Assembly (NCBI RefSeq): GCF_003054285.1
Contig: NZ_QBKS01000002.1
Location: forward strand, 682,001-746,000
DNA from: Litoreibacter ponti
GTDB lineage: Bacteria > Pseudomonadota > Alphaproteobacteria > Rhodobacterales > Rhodobacteraceae
Direction: 5' to 3'
Length of the DNA stretch: 64,000 bases
Shown: positions 1-8,775 of the stretch, piece by piece
How the letters are laid out: every line of letters begins with the position of its first letter
Position numbering within the stretch: position 1 is the stretch's first letter
The notes under the pieces: generated by a model
Database searches by the model: none
What the model was told of the DNA's origin: nothing
What the model saw: only the letters and a program-made list of their open reading frames with translations
Program-made: the position numbers and the translations under genes

Positions 1-1739
1 AATATCGCGGGCATTCGATCTCGGACACGCTGGTGGTTGGCTCGCCCTATGGTGCGGGAGGGAACGGGTCCGCCCTGGTCTATCTGGACGGAGTGACCAA
101 AGGCACGGCCTCGATCCGAATTGCCCATGAGAGCATTCTGGCCGCGACCCTGAAAGTTGCCCGCGAGAAGATGGGCGGCATCTCGACCGGCCCGCCAGCC
201 TATCCTGATCTGGACTACGTGGAAGAGCTGACCTGGGACGATCTGGTCGCCCAAGGGATCGTGACCCGCAAGACGGTGTTGAACCGCGAAATCGACGCTG
301 CCTTCGACGGAACCCTATGGGAGGATGACGACCCTGAGGCAAAGGACAACCCTGACGACCCTTACATGGACTTATGGGTCGTGGATATCGGCGCGCCGTC
401 GGTGGCCAGAGCCGTGCTCAGCAAAAGCGGCTTTAAGGAGTTGCAGGATTTCATGGAAATCTCCACCACGGACGAGCCGGTTCTGGTGGTGGAAACCGCG
501 CGTCACGGTTTGGTGACCGAAGAATTCGTCCGCAACACGTCGCCCGATCTGATCAGTGCGGAACAGGGCGGCTTTCCCATCGCGTTTCGCGACTCGGACA
601 TCTACATCGACCTCAACGAAAATGTTCCGGAGGCCTTGCATGACGCGGTCGATTTCGGGGCGGCTCTAATCCTGCGCACGGACCGACGCTTGGGCTTTGA
701 TCCCACGGCGGACTGGACGTTGCGGATCAAGGCTTTGCGCGCGCATGGGTCATTTCAGCCGGAGCTTGGCTCGGTCAGTCTGGAGGTCCAGCACGTCACG
801 CCGGATCGCTTTTACGCCAGGGTCGAGGCCGTCAATCCGACACCGCCCTGGGTGGATGCGCTGCGCAATCGGCAGGTCGATCTGATTGTGTTGGGGGTCT
901 TTCTGGTCGGGCTGGTCGGACTTCTTGGCTTGCGGCTGAACAGGCTGGCGGGGCACCGGCACTTTACACCGATCCGTCTGGGCATTCTGGCTTTTGTCAC
1001 CGCATTCATCGGCTGGTGGGGGCAGGGGCAATTGTCGATTGCCACACCCTTGGCCGTAGCGCGTACTGCGATTGAAGGAGGCTCATATGCGTTCCTGCTT
1101 TATGATCCGTTTTCGCTGGCGATCTGGGCGGTGACGATCCTTGGCTTTGTGCTATGGGGCAGGGGCTTGTTCTGTGGCTGGCTTTGCCCATTTGGCGCGT
1201 TGCAGGAGTTCGCGCATCATATCGGCCGCCTGCTGCGCTTGCCGCAGATCGAGCCGTCGGCGGTATGGGATGACCGGCTGAAATGGATCAAATACGCGGT
1301 GCTCTTTGGTATGGTGGCCTTGCTGTTCACCGCACCGGCGCGGCTGGACAAGGCCATCGAGGTTGAGCCCTTCAAGACCGCGATCACCACCCTCTTCGTC
1401 CGCGAATGGTATTACGTGGCCTATGCGGTCGGCTTGCTTTTATCCTCCATGGTGCTCTTCAAAGGCTTCTGCCGCTATGTCTGCCCGCTGGGTGCCGTCA
1501 TGGCGATCGGCGGACTGCTGCGCGGGCGCAAATGGATCGAGCGGCGCGCGGAATGCGGCTCCCCCTGTCAGTTGTGTAAGGTGAAATGCAGCTATGGCGC
1601 GATTAAGAAAACGGGCGAGATACAGTATTCTGAGTGTTTTCAATGTCTCGACTGCGTCACCATTCACGACGATCAGACACAATGCGTGCCGCTGATATTG
1701 GCTGGCAAAGGTCGGTCCTTGGGGGTAGCCGCAGAATGA
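1..1739 (+). CDS. nosR: NosR/NirI-family FMN-binding, 4Fe-4S membrane protein (5' end outside window)
   Basis: The frame is open to the left edge (in-frame codons precede the first GTG at 33), so this is the 3' part of a longer gene. The visible protein of about 580 residues begins inside an FMN-binding domain with a flavinylation-like motif DGVTKGTAS; the Thr is kept although the usual GAT is altered. A periplasmic region follows, then membrane segments from about residue 285, two CxxxCP motifs (CGWLCP, CRYVCP), and a C-terminal ferredoxin-like Cys cluster. NosR-type proteins move electrons across the membrane to periplasmic enzymes, classically N2O reductase. The next gene overlaps it by ATGA and encodes the flavin transferase that would load the FMN. 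No nosZDFY is visible, so a role in the adjacent PQQ locus is as plausible as N2O reduction. Confidence 0.85.
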   Translation, partial: YRGHSISDTLVVGSPYGAGGNGSALVYLDGVTKGTASIRIAHESILAATLKVAREKMGGISTGPPAYPDLDYVEELTWDDLVAQGIVTRKTVLNREIDAAFDGTLWEDDDPEAKDNPDDPYMDLWVVDIGAPSVARAVLSKSGFKELQDFMEISTTDEPVLVVETARHGLVTEEFVRNTSPDLISAEQGGFPIAFRDSDIYIDLNENVPEALHDAVDFGAALILRTDRRLGFDPTADWTLRIKALRAHGSFQPELGSVSLEVQHVTPDRFYARVEAVNPTPPWVDALRNRQVDLIVLGVFLVGLVGLLGLRLNRLAGHRHFTPIRLGILAFVTAFIGWWGQGQLSIATPLAVARTAIEGGSYAFLLYDPFSLAIWAVTILGFVLWGRGLFCGWLCPFGALQEFAHHIGRLLRLPQIEPSAVWDDRLKWIKYAVLFGMVALLFTAPARLDKAIEVEPFKTAITTLFVREWYYVAYAVGLLLSSMVLFKGFCRYVCPLGAVMAIGGLLRGRKWIERRAECGSPCQLCKVKCSYGAIKKTGEIQYSECFQCLDCVTIHDDQTQCVPLILAGKGRSLGVAAE

Positions 1740-2611
1740 CCTTCTCCCGCCGCCGCTTCCTGACGATTTCCGCTGCCGTTGCGCTGACACCGCGTTCTGC
1801 GTTTGCAGAACGCTGGCAGGGCCATGCGTTTGGCGCGGAGGTCTCATTGACCATTCGAGGTCCGAAGGAGGTCGCCGGGCCCGCATTGCAGGACGCTTTA
1901 TCGGCCCTTCGGGATGTCGAAAGGCTGTTCAGCCTGTATGATCCGGCATCGGACCTGTCGCGATTGAATGCGTACGGACGCTTGCACAATCCTGACGCGC
2001 GGTTCCTGGAATTGATGCATGGGGCGCAAGCGGCGTTTGATTTGACGAACGGCTTGTTTGATCCGACAGTTCAGCCGCTTTGGAAAGCGTTGGCCAAGGG
2101 CCAAGACGCCGATGCAGTGCGCGGCTTGGTGGGGTGGGAGCGCATCCAGTTTGATGCGGCATGGGTCCAGTTGGGACCGGGCCAAGCGCTGACTTTCAAT
2201 GGGATTGCGCAAGGCTTTGCGACAGATATCGTGGCCGAGATTTTGGCCTCGCATGGCCTGCAGGACGTGTTGATCAATATTGGTGAATACCGGGCGCGGG
2301 GCGGTCCATGGAAGCTCGCGTTGCGGGACCCAACTTACGGTGAAATGGGAACGCGCACGCTCGGCACAGGGGCCATCGCGACGTCAAGTCCGCTGGCGAC
2401 AACACTTGGGGCACAAGGGCATATCCTACACCGCTCGGCGCAGCCACTATGGTCAACGGTGTCGGTCGAGGCCCCATCGGCTACGCTTGCCGATAGTCTG
2501 TCGACGGCGATGGTATTGGCGACGCGCGACGAGATTGACACGATCCGTGATAAGGCGGACCTCACCCGGGTGACACTTGTCGATCATAGCGGTGACCTGA
2601 TCACTCTCTAA
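1736..2611 (+). CDS. apbE: FAD:protein FMN transferase (ApbE/NosX family)
   Basis: ApbE enzymes take FMN from FAD and attach it covalently to Thr in exported flavoproteins such as NosR. The 291-residue protein starts with a twin-Arg-like signal (SRRRFLTIS, then a hydrophobic stretch ending AFA), so it should be periplasmic. The family motif NGIAQGFATD and a following INIGEY segment are present. The ATG at 1736 is chosen because it overlaps the upstream stop (ATGA) and sits right before the signal peptide; longer reading frames upstream lie inside the NosR gene. Translational coupling with the NosR-like gene suggests that protein is its substrate. A hairpin with T-runs follows the stop. Confidence 0.88.
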   Translation: MTFSRRRFLTISAAVALTPRSAFAERWQGHAFGAEVSLTIRGPKEVAGPALQDALSALRDVERLFSLYDPASDLSRLNAYGRLHNPDARFLELMHGAQAAFDLTNGLFDPTVQPLWKALAKGQDADAVRGLVGWERIQFDAAWVQLGPGQALTFNGIAQGFATDIVAEILASHGLQDVLINIGEYRARGGPWKLALRDPTYGEMGTRTLGTGAIATSSPLATTLGAQGHILHRSAQPLWSTVSVEAPSATLADSLSTAMVLATRDEIDTIRDKADLTRVTLVDHSGDLITL

Positions 2612-2624
2612 TTTACGCCAATGA

Positions 2625-2656
2625 AAAAAGGGCCCGGTCAACAACCGAGCCCTTTT
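2625..2656. terminator. Bidirectional rho-independent terminator
   Basis: A-rich stem AAAAGGGCcCGGT pairs with ACCGaGCCCTTTT across a short CAACA loop. It lies between the convergent apbE-like and coxM genes, with A/T runs on both sides, so it can end transcription from both directions. Confidence 0.8.
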
Positions 2657-2673
2657 GCATGAGTGGCGTTTTT

Positions 2674-3453
2674 TCAGGATGCTGCTGTCACAGCACGCCC
2701 GGTCAAAACCTTCACCAGATGCGCGCGATAGTCCGGCGATCCGTGCAAGTCCGAGATCAGGTTGTCTGCGGGCACCGACAGTCCGTCCAAAGCGGAGGCT
2801 GAGAAGTTGGCGTTCAATGCCTCTTCTGCCGCCCCCCAACGATGCACACCTTCATTCGAGGCACCTGTCACGGCCACGCGGACACCACTCGCGGATTTGG
2901 AGACGAAGACTCCGACCAAGGCGAAGCGCGATGCGGGTTGGACGAATTTCTGGTAATTCGCTTTCTCCGGGATTGGGAACTTCACGCCCGTAATGATCTC
3001 GCCCTCGTTAAGGGCCGTGTCGAACATGCCTTGGAAAAAGTCATCCGCTGCAATTTCGCGCGAGTTGGTGACGATGGTCGCGCCAGAACCCAGGGCCGCT
3101 GCCGGGTAGCACGCAGCGGGGTCATTGTTGGCGAGCGAGCCGCCAATGGTGCCGCGATTGCGCACCGCCGGGTCCCCGATATGGGAGGCCAGCTCCGACA
3201 GTGCCTTGTAGGTGCCATCCGATGCCACATCGGCGTGTGTGGTGGCGCCGCCGATGGTCAGAACACCGCCAGCGGATGAGATTCCCTCCATCTCGGACAC
3301 GCCGGACAGTGAGACCAGCTTGTCAGGGCTGGCCAGCCGGGCTTTCAGGGTCGGGATCAGGGTTTGTCCGCCGCCCAAGGCTTGCGCTTCGCCGCCCAAG
3401 GCGCTGACGGCCTCGGCGACAGTTGATGGGCGCTCTATGTCAAATGCATACAT
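2674..3453 (-). CDS. coxM: Molybdenum hydroxylase FAD subunit (CoxM-like)
   Basis: This is the medium, FAD-binding subunit of a xanthine dehydrogenase/CO dehydrogenase-family enzyme. It takes electrons from the 2Fe-2S subunit. The 259-residue protein shows the FAD motifs AxGGGQTLIPTLK (about residue 26) and HIGDPAVRNRGTIGGSLANNDP (about 90-112). It is the last gene of a coxG-S-L-M operon read right to left, separated from coxL by a 13-bp gap. No 4Fe-4S insertion is present, unlike hydroxybenzoyl-CoA reductases. The substrate is not determined by sequence. Confidence 0.85.
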   Translation of the reverse strand: MYAFDIERPSTVAEAVSALGGEAQALGGGQTLIPTLKARLASPDKLVSLSGVSEMEGISSAGGVLTIGGATTHADVASDGTYKALSELASHIGDPAVRNRGTIGGSLANNDPAACYPAAALGSGATIVTNSREIAADDFFQGMFDTALNEGEIITGVKFPIPEKANYQKFVQPASRFALVGVFVSKSASGVRVAVTGASNEGVHRWGAAEEALNANFSASALDGLSVPADNLISDLHGSPDYRAHLVKVLTGRAVTAAS

Positions 3454-3466
3454 CTGCTTTCCTCCC

Positions 3467-5836
3467 TCAAGCGGTGTTCATGGCCGACCACACGCGATGT
3501 GGGGTCACAGGCATGTCGATATGGGTGACGTTCTTGCCGCCTGACTGCATCGCGTCGATTACCGCGTTGACCACCGTTGGGGGTGAGCCAATCGCGCCCG
3601 CCTCGCCGCAGCCTTTGACACCGAGCGGATTGTGCGTGCACGGATTTCCCTGAGAATGATCGACCGTGTAGAACGGCAAATCATCGGCGCGTGGCATGGT
3701 GTAGTCCATGTAGGATGCGCTCAGCAGTTGACCGTTTTCGTCATAGGTCGTGTTCTCGACCAATGCCTGCCCAATGCCTTGCGCCAATCCGCCATGCACC
3801 TGGCCGGTGACGATCATCGGGTTGATAACGTTGCCGAAGTCATCGACAGCGGTGAAGCGATCCACGCGCACCTTGCCGGTTTCGGGGTCCAGCTCGACTT
3901 CACAGCAATAGGCCCCGGAAGGGTAGGTGAAGTTGGCGGGGTCGTAGAACGCCGTTTCCTCAAGTCCCGGTTCAATGTCTTCCAGCGGGAACTCATGCGG
4001 GATATAGGCCTTTAACGCGACCTCCCCGAAGCTGACGGACTTGTCGGTGCCGGAGACGGAGAAAACGCCGTCTTTCAACTCGATATCGGTGTCAGAGGCC
4101 TCAAGCATATGGCCTGCGATCTTCTTGGCCTTGTTGATGACTTTCTCGGTTGCGCGCACAACGGCAGAGCCACAGACAGCAAGCGAGCGAGACCCGTAGG
4201 TTCCCATCCCGAATGGAATTTTCGAGGTGTCGCCATGCACGATGTCGATGGTTGACGCGTCAATGCCCAGCATTTCCGCCACAACTTGCGGGAAGGCGGT
4301 TTCATGGCCTTGGCCGTGGGAATGCGCCCCCACCATGACCGACAGGTTCCCGGTGGCGTTGACCCGCACGGTGGCGGCGTCATAAAGCCCAACGCGCGAT
4401 CCAAGGACGCCCACAAGGTTCGAGGGCGCGATACCGCAGGCCTCGATATAGGCGTTGACGCCGAAGCCGCGCAGCAGGCCCTTGGCCTCGCTTGCTTTCC
4501 GACGCGCGGCGAAGCCTGCCACGTCCGCAACCTCTTCCATCTTGTCCATCAGCGCGTCGTAATTGCCGCTATCGTATTCGAGGCCGGCGGCTGAAGCGAA
4601 TGGATATTGATCGGGTTTGACGAAGTTCTTGCGGCGCAATTCAATCGGGTCCATCCCCATCTCGCGCGCGGCCTTGTCGATGACACGTTCGATGGAATAG
4701 GTGGCCTCTGGCCGACCCGCGCCACGATATGCGTCAACGGGGGCGGTGTTGGTGAACACGGCCTTCACGTTCACATAGACATTGGGAACGGTGTAGTTGC
4801 CCGCCATCAACGTGCCATGCAGGAAGGTCGGTGTCGCGGTCGAGAAGTTCGACAGATAGGCGCCTACATTGGCCATGGTCTCGGTGCGGAAGGCAAGAAA
4901 GTTGCCCTCGGCATCTAGCGCCAGTTCGATCTTGGTGACGTGGTCGCGGCCATGGGCATCGGTGAGGAATGCCTCGGTGCGATCAGCGGTCCATTTGACA
5001 GGACGGCCCAGCTTTTTGGCAGCCGCCAAGACCAGAGCCTCTTCACCATAGTGGTAGATCTTTGAGCCAAACCCACCGCCCACGTCAGGGGCGATCACGG
5101 TCAGCTTGTTCTCAGGGATGCCAAGTACAAAGGCCGAGATCAGCAGACGCGTCAGGTGCGGGTTCTGCGAGGTAGTGTGCAGCGTATATTCGTCTGTCGA
5201 TTTGTTGTACTGCGCCATCGAGCAGCGCGGCTCCATCGCGTTCGGCACAAGGCGGTTGTTCACCAGTTCCAGCGTAGTGACGTGATGCGCGCCTTTGATG
5301 GCGGCATCTGTGGCTGCGCGGTTGTCTTCGATCCAGCCCCAGTCGAAACACTGATTGGTGCCAATCTCGTCATGCACAAAATTGCTGCCCGCCAGAGCGT
5401 CTGCCATGTCGATGACTGCATCCAGCTCCTCGATATCGGCCTCGATGGCCTCTGCTGCGTTGCGGGCTTGCTCCACCGTTTCGGCAATCACAGCCGCGTA
5501 AGCGTCGCCGACATGGCGAACTTTTCCATGGGCCAGAACCGGGCGTTTGGGTTCCTTCATGGGCTCGCCATCGCGCGAATTGATCAGCCAGCCCGCGGGG
5601 TTGCCCCCCACTTCGGCGAAGTCCTCTCCGGTGAAGATCGCAAGCACGCCGGGCATTGTCTCGGCGGCGCTGGTGTTGATGCTTTTGATCACACCATTGG
5701 CCACCGTCGAGCGCGCAAAGACCGCCGCCGCCTGACCAAACAGATTGATATCGTCGGTATATTGACCATCGCCGGTCAGAAACCGGACGTCCTCGCGGCG
5801 CAGCGTTGCGGCACCGATGCCTCCATCCTTTGGCAT
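3467..5836 (-). CDS. coxL: Molybdenum hydroxylase large subunit, form II CoxL-like
   Basis: This catalytic subunit binds molybdopterin cytosine dinucleotide. The active-site loop reads AYRGAGR, the form II signature, rather than AYxCSFR of true form I CO dehydrogenase, so CO oxidation is not supported. GGGFGSK and the catalytic Glu in GVKGCGEAG are present. The start is taken at 5836 (789 aa) because AGGAGG lies seven bases before it; the longer frame from 5863 would read through that ribosome site. Form II enzymes commonly oxidise aldehydes or N-heterocycles. Its place beside a PQQ alcohol dehydrogenase system makes an aldehyde oxidase role attractive, but this is inference. Confidence 0.88.
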   Translation of the reverse strand: MPKDGGIGAATLRREDVRFLTGDGQYTDDINLFGQAAAVFARSTVANGVIKSINTSAAETMPGVLAIFTGEDFAEVGGNPAGWLINSRDGEPMKEPKRPVLAHGKVRHVGDAYAAVIAETVEQARNAAEAIEADIEELDAVIDMADALAGSNFVHDEIGTNQCFDWGWIEDNRAATDAAIKGAHHVTTLELVNNRLVPNAMEPRCSMAQYNKSTDEYTLHTTSQNPHLTRLLISAFVLGIPENKLTVIAPDVGGGFGSKIYHYGEEALVLAAAKKLGRPVKWTADRTEAFLTDAHGRDHVTKIELALDAEGNFLAFRTETMANVGAYLSNFSTATPTFLHGTLMAGNYTVPNVYVNVKAVFTNTAPVDAYRGAGRPEATYSIERVIDKAAREMGMDPIELRRKNFVKPDQYPFASAAGLEYDSGNYDALMDKMEEVADVAGFAARRKASEAKGLLRGFGVNAYIEACGIAPSNLVGVLGSRVGLYDAATVRVNATGNLSVMVGAHSHGQGHETAFPQVVAEMLGIDASTIDIVHGDTSKIPFGMGTYGSRSLAVCGSAVVRATEKVINKAKKIAGHMLEASDTDIELKDGVFSVSGTDKSVSFGEVALKAYIPHEFPLEDIEPGLEETAFYDPANFTYPSGAYCCEVELDPETGKVRVDRFTAVDDFGNVINPMIVTGQVHGGLAQGIGQALVENTTYDENGQLLSASYMDYTMPRADDLPFYTVDHSQGNPCTHNPLGVKGCGEAGAIGSPPTVVNAVIDAMQSGGKNVTHIDMPVTPHRVWSAMNTA

Positions 5837-5886
5837 GTCTTGTCCTCCTATCGGTGCGTGCAAGCAAACACCCTACAATTTCAAAA

Positions 5887-6372
5887 TTATTCGGCGGCGA
5901 TTGCGCTGACGTCTTGACCTGACGCCGCCATGATTGCCTTGACGATATTGTGGTAGCCCGTGCAGCGGCAGATGTTGCCTTCAAGGTATTCGCGCACGTC
6001 TGCTTCGCTCGGCTTCGGGTTGTCCTTCAAGAGCGCCGCTGCGGACATCACCATGCCGGGCGTGCAGAAGCCGCATTGCAATCCGTGGTGGTCCTGAAAC
6101 GCCTGCTGGATCACGTTGAGTGAGCCGTCGGCGTTGGCCTGACCTTCAATTGTAGCAACATCAGCGCCATCGACCTCGACCGCGAACATAGTGCAGGACT
6201 TCACGGCCTTGCCATTCACATGCACGACGCAGGCACCGCATTGCGATGTGTCGCACCCGATGTGCGTGCCCGTCAGGTGAAGGTCTTCGCGCAGGAAGGT
6301 GGACAGCAAAGTGTTCCCCTCCGCACTGCCCGAAACGGCCTTTCCGTTGATGGTCATTGATAGTTTGGTCAT
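5887..6372 (-). CDS. coxS: Molybdenum hydroxylase 2Fe-2S subunit (CoxS-like)
   Basis: This small subunit of about 161 residues carries two 2Fe-2S clusters. The plant-type cluster motif GCDTSQCGACVV is near residues 42-53, and the second cluster has CGFCTPGM and CRCTGY. It passes electrons from the Mo site to the FAD subunit. The start at the second Met (MTKLSMTING) fits the family better than the ATG six bases upstream; both are possible. It lies between coxG and coxL with short gaps, so the four genes probably form one transcript. Confidence 0.88.
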   Translation of the reverse strand: MTKLSMTINGKAVSGSAEGNTLLSTFLREDLHLTGTHIGCDTSQCGACVVHVNGKAVKSCTMFAVEVDGADVATIEGQANADGSLNVIQQAFQDHHGLQCGFCTPGMVMSAAALLKDNPKPSEADVREYLEGNICRCTGYHNIVKAIMAASGQDVSAIAAE

Positions 6373-6411
6373 TGGCATCCTCCCTCGTGGATCGCAGGTC
6401 TTGGGGGTGGC

Positions 6412-6936
6412 TTAGCTGACAAGGCTTTTGAACCATCCCTTCTTCTTCTTTGTTGTGTCGAGATCGTTCGTCTGGGTTTCAGCCTCGGCATCTGTTGCCG
6501 GGCCGACGGCGTCCGCGAAGTTCTCAAAGAACTGGTCGGCCATCTTTTTCGCGAACCCGTCAATAATGCGGGACCCTAGCTGCGCGAGCTTGCCGCCCAC
6601 TTTGGCCTCAACGTCGTAGTGCAAAATCGTGGTGTCGTCTGCAGGCTCCAGCCGCACGTCTGCGCCGCCCTTCGCAAAACCGGCAGCGCCGCCTTTGCCT
6701 TCGCCCGATATAGTCAGGGCTTGTTTCTCCACCATGTTGCTGATCTCGACTGCGCCCTTGAACGTGGCCTTTACCGGGCCAACTTTCTGGACAACCGTAG
6801 CTTCAAATCCGTCCGTGGGGGAGCCGCTCATCTCGGTACAACCGGGGACACACGTTTGCAGGACATCGGCGTCCAGCAAAGCAGCCCAAACCGTCGCGAT
6901 GTCTGCTTCGATTGTGCGGCTATCAGACAACTTCAT
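6412..6936 (-). CDS. coxG: CoxG-like SRPBCC protein
   Basis: CoxG proteins have a START/SRPBCC fold. In the CO dehydrogenase system they help anchor the enzyme at the membrane. Family features include the N-terminal pattern with VWAALLD and VLQTCVPGC, GPVKATFKG, and the later GGKLAQLGSRIIDGFAKK. The start at 6936 (MKLSDSR) matches the family; an in-frame ATG at 6963 would add nine residues and has only a weak ribosome site. It is the first gene of the coxGSLM operon, with the shared CGACCAAA/TATTCGA words just upstream. Confidence 0.82.
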   Translation of the reverse strand: MKLSDSRTIEADIATVWAALLDADVLQTCVPGCTEMSGSPTDGFEATVVQKVGPVKATFKGAVEISNMVEKQALTISGEGKGGAAGFAKGGADVRLEPADDTTILHYDVEAKVGGKLAQLGSRIIDGFAKKMADQFFENFADAVGPATDAEAETQTNDLDTTKKKKGWFKSLVS

Positions 6937-6990
6937 GATAAGAATAGTCTCCCCTTTGCGCATACCCTACGGAGTGCATCACAGAGCGAC

Positions 6991-7020
6991 TATTCGACCA
7001 AATGTGTACTACCAAAGTCG
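6991..7020. promoter_or_regulatory. Putative regulon box B, upstream of coxGSLM
   Basis: The word TATTCGACCAAA (6991-7002) is followed by TACCAAAGTCG (7010-7020), placing two ACCAAA cores 14 bases apart. It lies about 55-85 bases upstream of the coxG start on the other strand. The same two words recur in three other promoter regions of the locus. Confidence 0.5.
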
Positions 7021-7024
7021 TGGA

Positions 7025-7954
7025 TCAGCGTTCGGGCTGTTGAAATGTCAGGCCGTAGTTTTCGTAGATCTTCGCGATACGCCCGTCCTGAAGCGCGTAG
7101 TTGATTGCGTCATCGACTGCATAGGACAGAGGCCGGTAGCTGAAGTTAACGGCCACGCCGAGGGTCCATTTGCTGACCGCGAAGCCCGCCAGCGGGGGCT
7201 GATGCACGTCGGTTTTCTTGGTCAGCCCATGCTCCAGCTGGCCCAATGGCCCCATCGCTGCTTTGGTCTCGCCCGCATTCAAAGCGGCCATGGCCTCCAC
7301 CATGTTGGGGAAGCGCTGCACCTTGCCCGAAAGCTGCCCGCCCGCAAAAGACGAAAGGTAGAAATCGGCAATTGAGTCATTCTCCACCGCCACGGTGTCA
7401 AACCGGAAATAGGCGGGAACAGGTTTCTCGTCCGGGTAGCTCGCCTTGTCATAGGCGATTGCCACGGATTCGGCAGCATACTGGCCGGTGAACACAACCT
7501 GTTCTACGCGGCACTTGAATGCGCTGTCATAAGGAATGCGCATCATCACATTGGAGATGCGGCCACCGATGATGGCGCCTTTCCAAATGTTGTTGCGCAG
7601 ATCGGACTCGAGGTTTTCGCCCGCTGAGACGAAGTTGAACCGCGCTTCAACACCAAGATCCTCGGCGATGATGCGCGCGATCTCGATATCGACGCCGCGC
7701 GGTTTGCCGGCCTCTTCCCAGCTATAGGGCGGGTAGTCCTCGTAGACCGCAAAGAGCATGTGGCCCTGATCCTGCAGAACATCCATCTCCTGCCCGACGA
7801 TGTCGCGGCTGGTGTTTTGCGGCTTTTCCTGCGGGATATGGTCGGCGCACGGATCGGCGGCATAGGCTGCCCCCGTGAAAAGCAGACCAAGTGCTGCGCA
7901 AGATGTCAGGAAAAACCGCAGATCTGTGCTCCTATTGTGCGGCGGACAGGCCAA
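7025..7954 (-). CDS. MoxJ/XoxJ-like periplasmic binding protein associated with quinoprotein dehydrogenase
   Basis: This is a solute-binding-protein-fold protein of the quinoprotein dehydrogenase-associated family (MoxJ/XoxJ). Members lie beside PQQ alcohol dehydrogenases and are thought to help enzyme maturation or the cytochrome interaction. A signal peptide (FFLTSCAALGLLF, then AYA) precedes the mature chain; the motif PPYSWEEAGKPRGVDIEIA is typical of the fold. The start is unclear. The frame begins at a TTG at 7954 inside pedF, but AGGAG lies seven bases before an in-frame CTG at 7921, which would give a normal signal peptide. Either start is non-ATG. It is coupled to the pedF gene. Confidence 0.82.
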   Translation of the reverse strand: MACPPHNRSTDLRFFLTSCAALGLLFTGAAYAADPCADHIPQEKPQNTSRDIVGQEMDVLQDQGHMLFAVYEDYPPYSWEEAGKPRGVDIEIARIIAEDLGVEARFNFVSAGENLESDLRNNIWKGAIIGGRISNVMMRIPYDSAFKCRVEQVVFTGQYAAESVAIAYDKASYPDEKPVPAYFRFDTVAVENDSIADFYLSSFAGGQLSGKVQRFPNMVEAMAALNAGETKAAMGPLGQLEHGLTKKTDVHQPPLAGFAVSKWTLGVAVNFSYRPLSYAVDDAINYALQDGRIAKIYENYGLTFQQPER

Positions 7955-8630
7955 TCGTCAGTGTTTCAGCCGCCGATTTGAACGCCTCTGGTGTGCCGTC
8001 GATCAGATTGGCCGCACGAAACGCAACCGAGTCCGCAACAGGAGCGCCCGAGGCCGTTTCAATCGAGCTGGCGATCTCGCTCAGCCGCGTCTTCAGGGCG
8101 TCCGTGTCGGCCCCGCTGGCGTCCTCAGTATAGGTTTGAAGCTCGTCGCGAAGTGCTTTTAATTCATCGGCCACGTCTTCCATTGCGTCTTCATCCGGGC
8201 GGGTCTCAATATAGGTCCGGATGGCCCAGGCTGCGTCCTGGCCAAGCAACTCGCCGAAGGCGGGCATCTTGGTGACACCGTTTTGGGTCCTACCGGAGCG
8301 GTACAGCTCTATGAACCACTCGTCGCCATATTCCTCGGCCTCAAGAAAGCGCAAGTCTGGGGCAAGCCCACCAGACACGACTTCAAGCCCGTGGCACCGC
8401 GCGCAGTTCTGATTGTAGCCAGACGCCCCGATCTCGATGGCTTTCAGCCAGACCTCTTCACCAGCCGTAGCTGCGCGATAGGGGTTCTCGGTCAGCCATT
8501 CTTCTCCCGTTGCAGGCAGACCAGCCGTATCGACAGGCTGTGGTTTCACATCGCCATGGGCGTAGACCATGTTGCACGCGGCCAACACGATGCCGCCAGC
8601 CAAAATGCTCTTGAGTGGTGCCCGTTTCAT
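7932..8630 (-). CDS. pedF: Cytochrome c-550, PedF-like
   Basis: This is a secreted mono-haem cytochrome c expected to accept electrons from the PQQ alcohol dehydrogenase. After a signal peptide (LKSILAGGIVLAAC, ending VYA) the mature protein begins HGDVKPQPVDTAGLP, typical of PedF. The haem site is CARCHG and a distal Met lies in TKMPAFGELLG. The C-terminal region after about residue 150 is an extended helical tail (ADELKALRDELQTY) beyond the haem domain. The ATG at 8630 is preceded by GGAGG. It is divergent from the ABC gene set and shares its promoter region. Confidence 0.88.
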   Translation of the reverse strand: MKRAPLKSILAGGIVLAACNMVYAHGDVKPQPVDTAGLPATGEEWLTENPYRAATAGEEVWLKAIEIGASGYNQNCARCHGLEVVSGGLAPDLRFLEAEEYGDEWFIELYRSGRTQNGVTKMPAFGELLGQDAAWAIRTYIETRPDEDAMEDVADELKALRDELQTYTEDASGADTDALKTRLSEIASSIETASGAPVADSVAFRAANLIDGTPEAFKSAAETLTIGLSAAQ

Positions 8631-8697
8631 GCTTGCCCTCCTTTGACACTGCGTCCGTTTTGGCAGTTGTAGTCCAGTCGCCAGAGCTTTCGGTATT

Positions 8698-8744
8698 GGA
8701 CTTTGGTTGTGGTCGTTTAGTCTCGCGACCAAAGTCCTATTCGA
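8698..8744. promoter_or_regulatory. Putative regulon box A, divergent pedF/ABC promoter
   Basis: A perfect 10-base inverted repeat, GGACTTTGGT (8698-8707) and ACCAAAGTCC (8728-8737), has its arms 30 bases apart, about three helical turns. The right arm is part of CGACCAAAGTCCTATTCGA, which joins the two words found at the other promoters. It is centred between pedF and the binding-protein gene at 8776. Confidence 0.6.
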
Positions 8745-8775
8745 CGCCTCATTTGGCACTTGGTAGCCTGACGTA

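Noticed and set aside
2674..6936. Calling the Cox genes a CO dehydrogenase
   Set aside because: The large subunit has the form II loop AYRGAGR, not the AYxCSFR of CO-oxidising enzymes.
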